Below, one piece after another: positions 44,701 through 52,089 of a DNA stretch of 60,052 bases. Both the position numbers and the translations under genes were made by a program. Position 1 is the first letter of the stretch, and each line of letters opens with the position of its first letter. Origin of the DNA: an uncultured bacterium (lineage in GTDB: Bacteria > Bacillota > Clostridia > Lachnospirales > Lachnospiraceae); the NCBI GenBank assembly GCA_947383005.1, contig CANDBT010000029.1, positions 1 to 60,052 on the forward strand, written 5' to 3'. Under the pieces are notes generated by a model. It was not told the origin of the DNA. It saw only the letters and a list, made by a program, of their open reading frames with translations, and made no database searches.

Positions 44701-46763
44701 TGCAGCAAGCGGCGGCAGACCGGAATATGACTCTGGCAGAGCTGGCGGACGGTCCCGACCCGATGGGGGCAATTTACCAGAAGCTTCAATATTTTGAAGT
44801 GGATTATCCGGAAAATGATTATAACAGCCGGCGGCTGGAGGAGCTTTTGCAGGCATATCTGGCTATCTCCGGTTTGATGGGGCAAAGCGGTTCCCACGAG
44901 CTGGAAGACGAAGTGCGGGAATTGCTTAAGTATGTAGATGAAAATAACGTAAAGCTGCCTGAACAGAAGATGAAGACGCAATTGGATGCGATGGTGGAAT
45001 ATTTGGCCAAGACAGCCCGGGATTATGGATACAACCATCATTTCCAATTGTGGATGCCTCTGCTGCCAACTTCCTTCCCATTGGATAAGCTGGCCGGCTA
45101 CAAAGAGCACGTATTTGCCGACGGACAGTGGCCGGAGGCGCCGGAAGAGTGGTCTTTGGATGTGCTGCTGGGACTTTGCGACGATCCTGTCAGCCAGGCA
45201 CAGATGCCGCTTACCGTGGACTTTTCCGAAAATGGGCATCATGCCTTCTGCGGTATGATTGTCAGCGGAAAGAGTACGCTGTTGCAGACTTTGTTCTATG
45301 CGCTGACACAGAAATATACGCCGGATTATGTAAATCTGTACGCGATCGACTTCAGCAGCCATATGCTTTCGCCGTTTGAACATGCGCCTCATGTGGGAGA
45401 TATTATCTATGAGGACGACCAGGAGAAGCTGGCGAAATTCTTCCATATGATGGAAGAGATGATGGAGAGCCGGAAAAAGCTGTTCAAGGGCGGTAATTAC
45501 AGCCAGTATGTACGCGCTAACGGCGTGACTGTGCCGGCGGTGATCGTGGCTATCGATAATTATGCCAGCTTGCGAGAGAAGACGGATGACTGTTATGAGG
45601 AAGTGCTGATGCACCTGGCGCATGACGGCGTTGGCTATGGTATTTTCCTGGCGATTACTGCCGGTGGATTTGGTTCCAATGAGATACAGACAAAGATCGG
45701 CGAAAATATCAAGACCGTTATTTGTCTGCAGATGAACGACAAATATCAATATGCGGATGCCATGCGGGTTAATCATGTGGATACCATGCCGGAGACCAAT
45801 ATCAAGGGCCGCGGTTTGGCTATGGTAGGCGAACGGGTGCTGGAATTCCAGACGGCTTTGTCTTTGGAAGCCGAAGATGATTATCAGAGAATTGAGAAAC
45901 TGGAAGAAGAAAGCAAAAAACTGCAGGAAGCATGGCATGGAAGACGGGCCAAGCCGGTGCCGATTATTCCGGAAAAGCCGGTTTGGGCAGAATTCGAGGA
46001 ATTGCCGGATGCGGAGGCTATGTTCGAGGACGACAGGCTGCTGCCTATCGGTTATGATATGGAAAGCGCTTCCGTATATGGTATCGATTTGAGCCGGACT
46101 TATTGTTATGCGGTTTCCGGACGGGCCAGGACAGGAAAGACCAATACATTAAAGGCGCTGGTCCGTTCCGCCCAGAGAAAAGGCGGAAGGGTTGTGGTGA
46201 TCGAATATGGTTCCGATGACTTGAAGGCCGTGGCTGGTAAGACCGGCGCGGAGTATATTGATAATCAGACGGATCAGGCAGAGTTCTTCTCCAACCTTTT
46301 AGAGCCGGTTAAAGAACGCAACAGGATGAAGAAAGCCCTTGCCGAGGAAGGAAGGGAAGAAGAGATATACGATGCATTGAAGGATGAAGAAAAAATATTT
46401 ATTTTCATAGCCGATATTGTATCTTTTGTCAACAGCCTGTATAAACCGGAAGAGGGTGTGACGATTATTGACGCATTCCTGGAAAATATTACGGAAAAAG
46501 GCAGAGATTTGAATATTTTCTTCTTCTATGGTATCAACCCGGATACGGTATCCGAAATTCTTGGGCTGCAGGTATATGAGAATATGAGCGGTTATCAGAC
46601 CGGAATGCACTTTGGCGGCAATGTGGCGAGTCTGAAATATATGGACTTTGAGTATCTGGCCTATGGGGATCAGACAAAGACGATGAAGGCTGGCATAGGT
46701 ATGCTGCCTGCGCATAATGAAGAAGATGTGGCTAAGGTTGTGGTGCCTTTAGTAAAGGGATAA
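41790..46763 (+). CDS. essC: EssC/YukBA-type type VII secretion ATPase
   Basis: Motor of type VII secretion, 1657 residues. The N-terminus has two FHA-like domains (about 1-95, degenerate; 108-190, ITIGSAPESDICY..LISRKHAVL..VSSNGIFLN). Two TM helices lie at about 262-316. Three FtsK/SpoIIIE ATPase domains follow. D1 has Walker A VAGTTGSGKSETL and Walker B LFIIIDEFAELK. D2 has GMIVSGKSTLL with IVAIDNYASL (Asn for the Walker B Glu). D3 has VSGRARTGKTNTL with IFIFIADIV. D1 therefore looks the most competent for ATP hydrolysis. Full length, no frameshift. AAAGGAGTGGG precedes ATG 41790. Confidence 0.93.
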   Translation: MSTVLSVYTNNAYKEFQLPALANADYNIGISSQFFSLKEDLTLRLESVNGSWRLRHSKVYELGKEGGDPYGYLQSNDIIQISTWLGERMTLVVTQRENTFEVLNKYDISKLNQITIGSAPESDICYHFLNLISRKHAVLTKNGNQWTLEDVSSNGIFLNEKKMASRVVLQLGDCISIYGLKIIYLDGKLAITSVNRQLNISNKILPLHYVRDAAEEKKETAKQIREKQYFHRAPRNVAPLETDPIEIEAPPSPQKQREKPLFMVAGPAFTMAIPMVLGTLLTVYGSSGGGGVYMLTGLITAVGAAVLGVFWAIINVRYDKKISAEEEKKRFEAYSAYLIRRVEMIKEKYEKTRQVLLALYPPAQACLKYDRLNPALWSRNRSHDDFLSHRLGVGNQPFQIKIDVPKEKFTMSDDNLMQKPGMIKKEYETLYDVPVRVNLTDNPMIGLIGGTGKQGAIDIMHILSAQIAANNSYTDVKLIYIYDGKNRGEEWEFAKWLPHVWAEDKKARYVASDKEEASDVFYELVKIFRMRSEAEQNNKKKEIPKPYYIMFVSDASVLEGELITKYIYEGQQAVGLTTFIMTESYEQLPNLCRYVIQKDEHFQGCYQLSDAERCPVQFDQVSPIELEYMARSLCGIEVKEVEKGGDIPASLTFFDMFQVNRPEELMAEERWRKNRNYENMRAEVGVKAGGELCYLDVHEKYHGPHGLVAGTTGSGKSETLQTYMLSLALNFSPDDISFFIIDYKGGGMANLFDGLPHLIGQISNLSGNQVNRAMVSIKSENKRRQRVFNEHNVNNINLYTKLYKNGEATMPVPHLFIIIDEFAELKREESEFMQELISVAQVGRSLGVHLILATQKPSGTVDDNIWSNSKFRLCLRVQDRQDSNDMLHKPDAAYITQAGRCYLQVGNDELYELFQSGYSGAVYDENSGSFQSGIASMISMTGKEALIGSNLKRRQQSELRFTWILNLIQIMQQAAADRNMTLAELADGPDPMGAIYQKLQYFEVDYPENDYNSRRLEELLQAYLAISGLMGQSGSHELEDEVRELLKYVDENNVKLPEQKMKTQLDAMVEYLAKTARDYGYNHHFQLWMPLLPTSFPLDKLAGYKEHVFADGQWPEAPEEWSLDVLLGLCDDPVSQAQMPLTVDFSENGHHAFCGMIVSGKSTLLQTLFYALTQKYTPDYVNLYAIDFSSHMLSPFEHAPHVGDIIYEDDQEKLAKFFHMMEEMMESRKKLFKGGNYSQYVRANGVTVPAVIVAIDNYASLREKTDDCYEEVLMHLAHDGVGYGIFLAITAGGFGSNEIQTKIGENIKTVICLQMNDKYQYADAMRVNHVDTMPETNIKGRGLAMVGERVLEFQTALSLEAEDDYQRIEKLEEESKKLQEAWHGRRAKPVPIIPEKPVWAEFEELPDAEAMFEDDRLLPIGYDMESASVYGIDLSRTYCYAVSGRARTGKTNTLKALVRSAQRKGGRVVVIEYGSDDLKAVAGKTGAEYIDNQTDQAEFFSNLLEPVKERNRMKKALAEEGREEEIYDALKDEEKIFIFIADIVSFVNSLYKPEEGVTIIDAFLENITEKGRDLNIFFFYGINPDTVSEILGLQVYENMSGYQTGMHFGGNVASLKYMDFEYLAYGDQTKTMKAGIGMLPAHNEEDVAKVVVPLVKG

Positions 46764-46775
46764 GGAATTAGACAG

Positions 46776-47486
46776 ATGGTTTCCATGTTGGTATATGATC
46801 CTCATGCAGAGGAACTTGAACTGATGAAAACATTGATTCGTCGGACTGCAGCAGCGTTGACGGAGGAAAAGTGGCAGATGGAATTTTTTGCCAGACGGGA
46901 ACAGGTGGCGGCTTATTTAAAAGACAGACCGCTTGTGGATATGGCTTGTTATGATGTGTCCCCCAAAGGGAGCATAGACGATTTGGAGCGAATACGAGGG
47001 TATTATCAGAATATGCTGCTTTTGCTGATTGCCGATCCCTCCATGTCTCCGATGGATTATATCCGGCCGACTATATTGGCTTCCGCTTTGCTGATCCGCC
47101 CTATTTCTCCTGAGCGCGCGCAAGATCAGATTACGGAGCTGGTAGAGCGGTTTCAGGCCCGGTTTTCCGATAATCAGGAGGAGAGCCTGGTTATTGAAAC
47201 CCGGGAAGGAAAAACTTATGTGCCATTGGCTCAGATCTATTATTTTGAAGCAAGAGAGAAAAAGGTCTATGTCCGTTTGAAAAAGCGGGAGCTGACATTC
47301 TATGAGACTTTGGAACATCTGTCGGAACGCCTTCCGGAACAGTTCGTACGCTGCCACCGTAGTTTTATTGTCAGTAAACAGCGGGTGCGGAAGGTAATGT
47401 TATCAAAAAACCTGATTGAGCTGGAACAGGGGATGCAGATTCCCCTTTCCCGCAGCTATAAATCGGCGTTTAAGGAGCTGGGATGA
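46776..47486 (+). CDS. LytTR-type response regulator with degenerate receiver
   Basis: 236 residues. The N-terminal half resembles a receiver (VSMLVYDPHAEE, DMACYDVSPKG) but the conserved Lys is Arg (LLIRPIS) and the Thr/Ser strand reads LLLLIADPS, so phosphorylation is doubtful. The C-terminal LytTR DNA-binding domain (about 140-236) is clear: YVPLAQIYYFEAREKKVYV, CHRSFIVSKQRVRK, IPLSRSYK. No histidine kinase partner is nearby. Its place directly after essC suggests local transcriptional control. The ribosome site is weak; ATG 46785 is a possible alternative start. Confidence 0.8.
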   Translation: MVSMLVYDPHAEELELMKTLIRRTAAALTEEKWQMEFFARREQVAAYLKDRPLVDMACYDVSPKGSIDDLERIRGYYQNMLLLLIADPSMSPMDYIRPTILASALLIRPISPERAQDQITELVERFQARFSDNQEESLVIETREGKTYVPLAQIYYFEAREKKVYVRLKKRELTFYETLEHLSERLPEQFVRCHRSFIVSKQRVRKVMLSKNLIELEQGMQIPLSRSYKSAFKELG

Positions 47487-48193
47487 TCGATATTTTTGAT
47501 TTACTGGAATTTCAGGTTTTGGCGGCGGCCCGTGGGATGGAAGATTATTATGGCTTTTTTGCCGACCAGGAGGCGGCCAAGGAAGATATATATTATACCA
47601 TATATCAGATGGCCAGATCTGGGATTTTGAAGCAGGAGGGAGAAGATCTGGTGATTCAGCCGCCGGTTTCCGGCTTGATGGATGTGATTGCCGCCTCTCC
47701 CTATGTGCTGGTTATTGACCGGGGGCAATATATGCTGCCTCGCCAGTGTATTTATTGCCACGGGGGAATTTATGTGTGTCTGGAAAACTGCAATACGGAT
47801 ATTTCCAAAATTAGCATCTGTGGCTTGGAGCAGGAGGAATTCAATCTTCAGCTTCGGGATTTGGACCAAATGCCGCAGCCTTATCTGACTGAGGATATGG
47901 GCGATTATGATTTTGAAGGATACTGGGAAGGCCATATGCCGGAAGAGCTGAAAAAGCTGCTTTCATCCGGTCTGGAAGCGGAGACAGAGGAATATTTGGA
48001 ATTTCCGCAGGTACACAGCGTGTTTGCCCTGCGGGAGAAAGAACAGGGTAAGCTTTTAAAGAGGATGTTCCTTTTGGATCCCGGCCTGGAGTTTTGTTTG
48101 GTTCTGCAGGAAGGAGATTCTCTGACTATGGAAAGGTATTCGCGGGAAAGGGCAGAGTCGGTTTTAGAAGCATGGTGGAGGGATGAAGGATGA
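47483..48193 (+). CDS. Uncharacterised type VII locus protein
   Basis: 236 residues, soluble, acidic, no family I can name. The N-terminal 75 residues look helical (FDLLEFQVLAAARGMEDYYG) and may form a winged-helix-like fold. A mixed alpha/beta part follows (VLVIDRGQYMLPRQCIYCHG). It overlaps the LytTR gene by four bases and yukD by four bases, so it is translationally coupled to both. Size, helical start and position next to the WXG100 genes are reminiscent of EspG-type substrate chaperones, but I see no diagnostic motif. Confidence 0.6.
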   Translation: MIDIFDLLEFQVLAAARGMEDYYGFFADQEAAKEDIYYTIYQMARSGILKQEGEDLVIQPPVSGLMDVIAASPYVLVIDRGQYMLPRQCIYCHGGIYVCLENCNTDISKISICGLEQEEFNLQLRDLDQMPQPYLTEDMGDYDFEGYWEGHMPEELKKLLSSGLEAETEEYLEFPQVHSVFALREKEQGKLLKRMFLLDPGLEFCLVLQEGDSLTMERYSRERAESVLEAWWRDEG

Positions 48194-48438
48194 TACTAGT
48201 AGATATCTATGTGCCGGGCGCCAATCAGACATATGATTTCAGCCTGGATGAGAACACGAAAATTGAGCTTCTTTTGGAGGAGATCAGTGGTATGATCTGC
48301 CAGAAAGAGCAGTCTACTCTGAATGGAAGCGTTAAAGAGCTGCTTCTGGTCAGCCAGAACCGGAAGCTGATCCTGAATTCCGGACTTACCTTATCCCATT
48401 ACAATATTACTCAGGGGGACCGGCTGATGCTGGTATAG
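48190..48438 (+). CDS. yukD: YukD/EsaB-like ubiquitin-fold protein
   Basis: 82 residues. A beta-grasp pattern like YukD/EsaB: ILVDIYVPGANQTYDFSLDE, KIELLLEEISGMI, and the C-terminal SHYNITQGDRLMLV. These small proteins are standard partners of EssC in firmicute type VII systems. It starts inside the previous gene (ATGA overlap). The 138 bases after it hold no gene; a short open frame there has no ribosome site. Confidence 0.8.
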   Translation: MILVDIYVPGANQTYDFSLDENTKIELLLEEISGMICQKEQSTLNGSVKELLLVSQNRKLILNSGLTLSHYNITQGDRLMLV

Positions 48439-48576
48439 CCCCATGGGAAACAGAAAATATGTCATTGGGAAGAACAGGCAGGTCATTGGTCATTCCAAAC
48501 GGGTCATTCATCAGAAATTGCCCCCAAACAGGGAATTTTGTAGTAAACTTCAATCATCAGAAGAAAGGAGAAGATA

Positions 48577-48936
48577 ATGTTTACGGTAGCGATACGAGCA
48601 TTGGCAGATTCCTCGCAGGAACTGCAGCAAATGGTCCGAAAATTGAATCAGCAGATTCAGGAAGTGGAAGGCATTGTCTCTTCGATCCGACGGTTATCCG
48701 CTTATGATGATGTAATCCACACGTTGCGGGCACAAGTGCAGAAAATGAATAATGAAAAACGCCGGCTGATGGAGATGATGGCCGCTTTGAACCAGATACA
48801 GAAAATGTATCTGCAGACGGAACGCAGGATTACGGAGTATGGTGATCAGATCCGCAAGGATAATTATTACCGGGGGATGGATGTAGTAAACCTGGATGGT
48901 ATACGGAATAATATCCAAGGATACCGGATCAGATAG
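48577..48936 (+). CDS. Small coiled-coil type VII locus protein without WXG
   Basis: 119 residues, nearly all helical with heptad character (LQQMVRKLNQQIQEVEGIV, LRAQVQKMNNEKRRLMEMM). No Trp-x-Gly turn and no Yxxx[DE] tail. The size and position, just before five WXG100 genes, suggest a secreted or chaperone-like helical partner. AGAAAGGAGAAG precedes ATG 48577. Confidence 0.7.
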   Translation: MFTVAIRALADSSQELQQMVRKLNQQIQEVEGIVSSIRRLSAYDDVIHTLRAQVQKMNNEKRRLMEMMAALNQIQKMYLQTERRITEYGDQIRKDNYYRGMDVVNLDGIRNNIQGYRIR

Positions 48937-48948
48937 GAGGGGAAGGCG

Positions 48949-49251
48949 ATGGCAGATATCATCGAAGTTAATATCAGGACTTTGGGAAATGACATTAAGG
49001 ATATGCAGATGGAAGTCAGCAGGCTCCGCAAGGAGATGGCCAGTGCTTTCAATTCCATTACCGAATTAAATGCCATGTGGAAAGGGCAGGCGAATGATGC
49101 TTTCCGTCAGTCTTTTCAGGCCGACCGGGAAGCAATGGAAGAAATGTGTAAGATTATTGACAGTCTGATTGGTTATATGGAAAATGCCAGAAGCGAGTAC
49201 CGCAGGTGTGAAGCGGCCGTATCGGCAGAAATTGATACAATACGGATATAG
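48949..49251 (+). CDS. WXG100 protein 1
   Basis: 100 residues, two helices around a central Trp-Lys-Gly turn (AMWKGQANDAF). Near the C-terminus YRRCE fits the Yxxx[DE] type VII export signal. Likely substrate or structural secreted factor of the EssC system. AGGAGGGGAAGG precedes ATG 48949; 12 bases after the previous gene. Confidence 0.88.
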   Translation: MADIIEVNIRTLGNDIKDMQMEVSRLRKEMASAFNSITELNAMWKGQANDAFRQSFQADREAMEEMCKIIDSLIGYMENARSEYRRCEAAVSAEIDTIRI

Positions 49252-49340
49252 GAAGCAGCCGTTAGGCAGGATTCTTATGGCCAGATGCGTAACGGTTCAA
49301 GGGCTGTCTGAACTGTTATTATAGAAAGGTGGTGTAAGGA
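49252..49340. repeat. GTTCA-family palindrome among the WXG100 genes
   Basis: GTAACGGTTCA (49289-49299) pairs with TGAACTGTTAT (49309-49319). It is the only recognisable feature of this gap and closely matches the minimal copy at 7714-7743. Confidence 0.55.
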
Positions 49341-49667
49341 ATGGCAATCAGCGGATCGGTAGAATTGCTGGTAACTCCGGAGGTGCTTAACCGGAAAGCC
49401 TCAGAAGTTGAGCGAAATGTAGCCAATATGCGTCAGCGTTTTGCGGCTATGAAAGTTCTGGTACAGAAGAGCAAAAGCTATTGGGTAGGAGAAGCGGGTA
49501 ACATGCATCGTCAAAACTACAATGAGCAGCAGGAAAATATTGAACAGGTACTCAGGCGGTTGGGAGAGCATCCGGGAGATCTGAGGCAAATTGCCCAGAC
49601 CTATACAGCCACAGAGCTGAAAATAGAAGAGGTTACTGTCCGCTCTCTTCCCGGAAATGTGATATAA
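49341..49667 (+). CDS. WXG100 protein 2
   Basis: 108 residues with the turn Trp-Val-Gly (SYWVGEAGNMHR) and a C-terminal YTATE that fits Yxxx[DE]. It most resembles protein 5 (50571) in its N-terminal LLVTPEVL and C-terminal GNVI, so those two may be a paralogous pair. The stop codon lies in ATATAACTTATCGGAA, which equals the first 16 bases of the three-hairpin element at 57. Confidence 0.87.
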   Translation: MAISGSVELLVTPEVLNRKASEVERNVANMRQRFAAMKVLVQKSKSYWVGEAGNMHRQNYNEQQENIEQVLRRLGEHPGDLRQIAQTYTATELKIEEVTVRSLPGNVI

Positions 49668-49722
49668 CTTATCGGAATCATATGAACTTTTGGTTAGTCG
49701 AGGGAGAGGGGAGTAAAAAGTA

Positions 49723-50034
49723 ATGGCAAGAAGCTTACACCGCATACAGATGGATTTCAGTTTAGCTAAAAAACAGGCCAGAGAATTGGATGAAGTTGCG
49801 GCCAGGATGGATAGGCTTGCGGGAACCCAGATGGAAAACACCATGAATCGGCTGGGGAGGAGCTGGACGGGAGACAATTCGCTGAAATATATCAAAAAAG
49901 GGAAACAGCTACAGGGCAATATTGATTCCACGGCTGATTCTTTACGGGAAGTGGCAGCGGCCATCCGGGAAATCGCCAAAAGGATTTATGACGCGGAAAT
50001 GGAAGCGTGGGAAATCGCCAATAACCGAAAATAA
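49723..50034 (+). CDS. WXG100 protein 3
   Basis: 103 residues with Trp-Thr-Gly (RSWTGDNSLKY). The C-terminal YDAEMEAWE does not strictly match Yxxx[DE], unlike the other four, so it may be exported only as a heterodimer with a partner carrying the signal. GGGAGAGGGGAG precedes ATG 49723. Confidence 0.82.
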   Translation: MARSLHRIQMDFSLAKKQARELDEVAARMDRLAGTQMENTMNRLGRSWTGDNSLKYIKKGKQLQGNIDSTADSLREVAAAIREIAKRIYDAEMEAWEIANNRK

Positions 50035-50084
50035 GATAGCACTTAAAAATTAATTATATACAATTATCCAAGGAGGAAATTATT

Positions 50085-50387
50085 ATGTCAAGATTCAGAG
50101 TAACTGCACGTGAGGTAAGGAATGCTGCACAGAATTTGAGAAGCCAGAACAGGAGTTTTAACAGTCAGGTGATGAGCTTGGAGAATTCCGAGCGCCGGCT
50201 TCATGGGATGTGGGAAGGCCAAGCCCATGATGCATTCCACAATGCGTTTATGCACGACAAGAACTATATGCAGAAGTTCTATCAGTTGATTGAGCAGTAC
50301 TGCCGGGCGCTGGATGAGATTGCCAGACAGTATGAAGATGCTGAGAGAAGGAACGTGCAGACAGCTACCCAGAGAAAAGTTCGTTAG
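50085..50387 (+). CDS. WXG100 protein 4
   Basis: 100 residues with Trp-Glu-Gly (GMWEGQAHDAFHNAF) and the tail signal YEDAE. It is most like protein 1 in the region after the turn. AAGGAGGAAATTATT precedes ATG 50085. The 183 bases that follow hold no gene. Confidence 0.88.
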   Translation: MSRFRVTAREVRNAAQNLRSQNRSFNSQVMSLENSERRLHGMWEGQAHDAFHNAFMHDKNYMQKFYQLIEQYCRALDEIARQYEDAERRNVQTATQRKVR

Positions 50388-50570
50388 TCAGCCGGATTAA
50401 GTCAGGTATTTGACGGCATAGAAGTAGTTGTCGCCGGGAATCCGGTGCAGGAATGGAAATTGGGACAAGACATCAGGGAGACAACTTAGGGGACAGCATG
50501 GGACGGCCGGATGGAATGATGGGAAAATATAAATTCGATAAATTCGTTTAATAGAAAAGGAGAAAATATC

Positions 50571-50888
50571 ATGGCAATGCAGGGAACATTATTAGTAACT
50601 CCGGAACAACTGAGAAGTACAGCAAACGCATTTCAGAGCAATATGACCAGTGTGCAGAGAGCAACCAACCAGATGCTTGATTTGGTAAGCCGGAGCAGCA
50701 GATATTGGGAAGGCGAGGCTTCCAGCTCTTACAGGAATAAGTTTAACCAGCTCCGCGACGATATTGATAAAATCCATAGAATGATCCGTGAGCATGTAGA
50801 TGATTTGAATGAGATGGCCAGAGTATACCAGGCAGCAGAAGATGCCAACAAGGCTACCAGCAGCCGTCTGTCTGGCGATGTAATCTAA
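50571..50888 (+). CDS. WXG100 protein 5
   Basis: 105 residues with Trp-Glu-Gly (RYWEGEASSSYRNKF) and the tail signal YQAAE. Begins GTLLVTPEQLRS and ends SGDVI, like protein 2. AAAAGGAGAAAATATC precedes ATG 50571. Last of the small export-substrate genes; the next 450 bases hold a repeat and a promoter. Confidence 0.88.
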   Translation: MAMQGTLLVTPEQLRSTANAFQSNMTSVQRATNQMLDLVSRSSRYWEGEASSSYRNKFNQLRDDIDKIHRMIREHVDDLNEMARVYQAAEDANKATSSRLSGDVI

Positions 50889-51013
50889 GGAAGCGCAGAT
50901 TAAATTACCGCTTTTAAGTATTTTAAGGAAAAACAAACGATTTAAACGGTCACAATTGTAGGTTCAAGATGGTGGCAAGGACCGGCAGGGCAGATGCCTC
51001 TGCCGGTCTTGGT

Positions 51014-51084
51014 TTATACACAGGCCCGAATATGAAAGCTTTCGGCTGGTGCAGCATGCGGGCCGCGCGGCGAGTAGGGAAGAA
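51014..51084 (+). repeat. GGCCCG...CGGGCC intergenic repeat, copy 3
   Basis: ACACAGGCCCGA...GCATGCGGGCCGCGCGGCGAGTAGGG. It keeps the outer GGCCCG/CGGGCC pairing and the GCGCGGCGAGTAGGG tail of the copy at 6333, but the sequence between them is different. Confidence 0.55.
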
Positions 51085-51200
51085 AAGGAAGTATTTGTTT
51101 ATTAACGGGAAAAATATGTCCTTCCAAAAACATTGAGTTTGAGATTTTTTGCCTTTGGCGGGAAAGTGAAAAAGGACTATCAAATATAGAAGAATTTTAG

Positions 51201-51230
51201 TTGACTGAACTGCTTTAAAAGAGTTACAAT
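51201..51230 (+). promoter_or_regulatory. Promoter upstream of the TM2-domain gene
   Basis: TTGACT at 51201-51206, 18 bases, TACAAT at 51225-51230. This gives the TM2 and FHA genes their own transcription start after the WXG100 group. Confidence 0.65.
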
Positions 51231-51339
51231 AAGGTAGCTGTACAGATAACAGTATTGATGAAACGGTTGCCTATAAGAGAATAAGCACTTATAGAGGGAA
51301 TGGTTAGATACGAAAAGAGGCAGGAAGGGAGTACATATT

Positions 51340-51969
51340 ATGTATTATTGCAGAAATTGCGGATATCAGGTTCCCGATGGGATGATGGTATGCCAGAGAT
51401 GCGGAACTAGGAAAGGGACAGGGATAAATTTTTGTTCTACCTGCGGTTCGCGGATGTCGTCAGGTTCGGGATATTGCGTGGTTTGCGGCGCCAATATGAT
51501 GAGTGGTGGTTCCGGGGGGAATTATCCGGCTGCGCCGGGGAGTTACCCGCCGCCGGGAAATTATCCGCCACAGGGGAGTTACCCGCCGCCAGGGAATTAT
51601 CCGCCTCCTGGGAATTACCCGCCGCCTGTCCGGCCACCGATGAATTATAATAATAATAATGGTTATAACCAGTATTCGGGGCCGATACAGCAGCCAGGCC
51701 AGCCGAGGAAATCCAAATTGGTTGCGGGTCTTTTGGGGGTATTTTTTGGGCAGTTTGGGATACATGATTTCTATTTAGGCTATTATGGCATAGGCGCTAT
51801 GTTGCTTTCCCTTAGTTTACTTGGATATATCCTTTGCTGCTTTACGGGAATGCTGTCTTGTCTATTCAATCTTTTTGCTTTTGGTTGGGGGACAGCAGAG
51901 GGGATAATGATTTTATGCGGCGTGGGCAAATATAGGTTTGATGGTTTTGGCAATCCCCTGGATCCGTAA
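51340..51969 (+). CDS. Double zinc-ribbon TM2-domain membrane protein
   Basis: 209 residues. Two zinc ribbons (CRNCGYQVPDGMMVCQRCG; CSTCGSRMSSGSGYCVVCG) are followed by Pro/Gly/Tyr repeats of the PPPGNYPP kind (about 65-105). A TM2 domain follows (about 125-205; KSKLVAGLLGVFFGQFGIHD, FYLGYYGIGA) with two to three hydrophobic helices. Function unknown; the zinc ribbon links it in style to the local kinases. A shorter paralogue is at 57917-58354. Confidence 0.8.
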   Translation: MYYCRNCGYQVPDGMMVCQRCGTRKGTGINFCSTCGSRMSSGSGYCVVCGANMMSGGSGGNYPAAPGSYPPPGNYPPQGSYPPPGNYPPPGNYPPPVRPPMNYNNNNGYNQYSGPIQQPGQPRKSKLVAGLLGVFFGQFGIHDFYLGYYGIGAMLLSLSLLGYILCCFTGMLSCLFNLFAFGWGTAEGIMILCGVGKYRFDGFGNPLDP

Positions 51970-52089
51970 AAATGAAAGTTTTGTGAAGAAAGGACAATTC
52001 GGCAGGAGTTTGTGGTATGATGGTTATGGCACAATTGCGAGGATGTAACCTGCGATAAAAATATTCAGAAGGATAAGGAAGGTAGCTGT

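Noticed and set aside
44583-45938. 451-codon open frame on the minus strand inside essC
   Set aside because: It lies opposite a continuous, motif-rich essC, has no ribosome site or recognisable domain, and reads as a low-complexity shadow frame.
48459-48707. 82-codon open frame between yukD and the coiled-coil gene
   Set aside because: It overlaps the following real gene, has no convincing ribosome site and no protein-like pattern.
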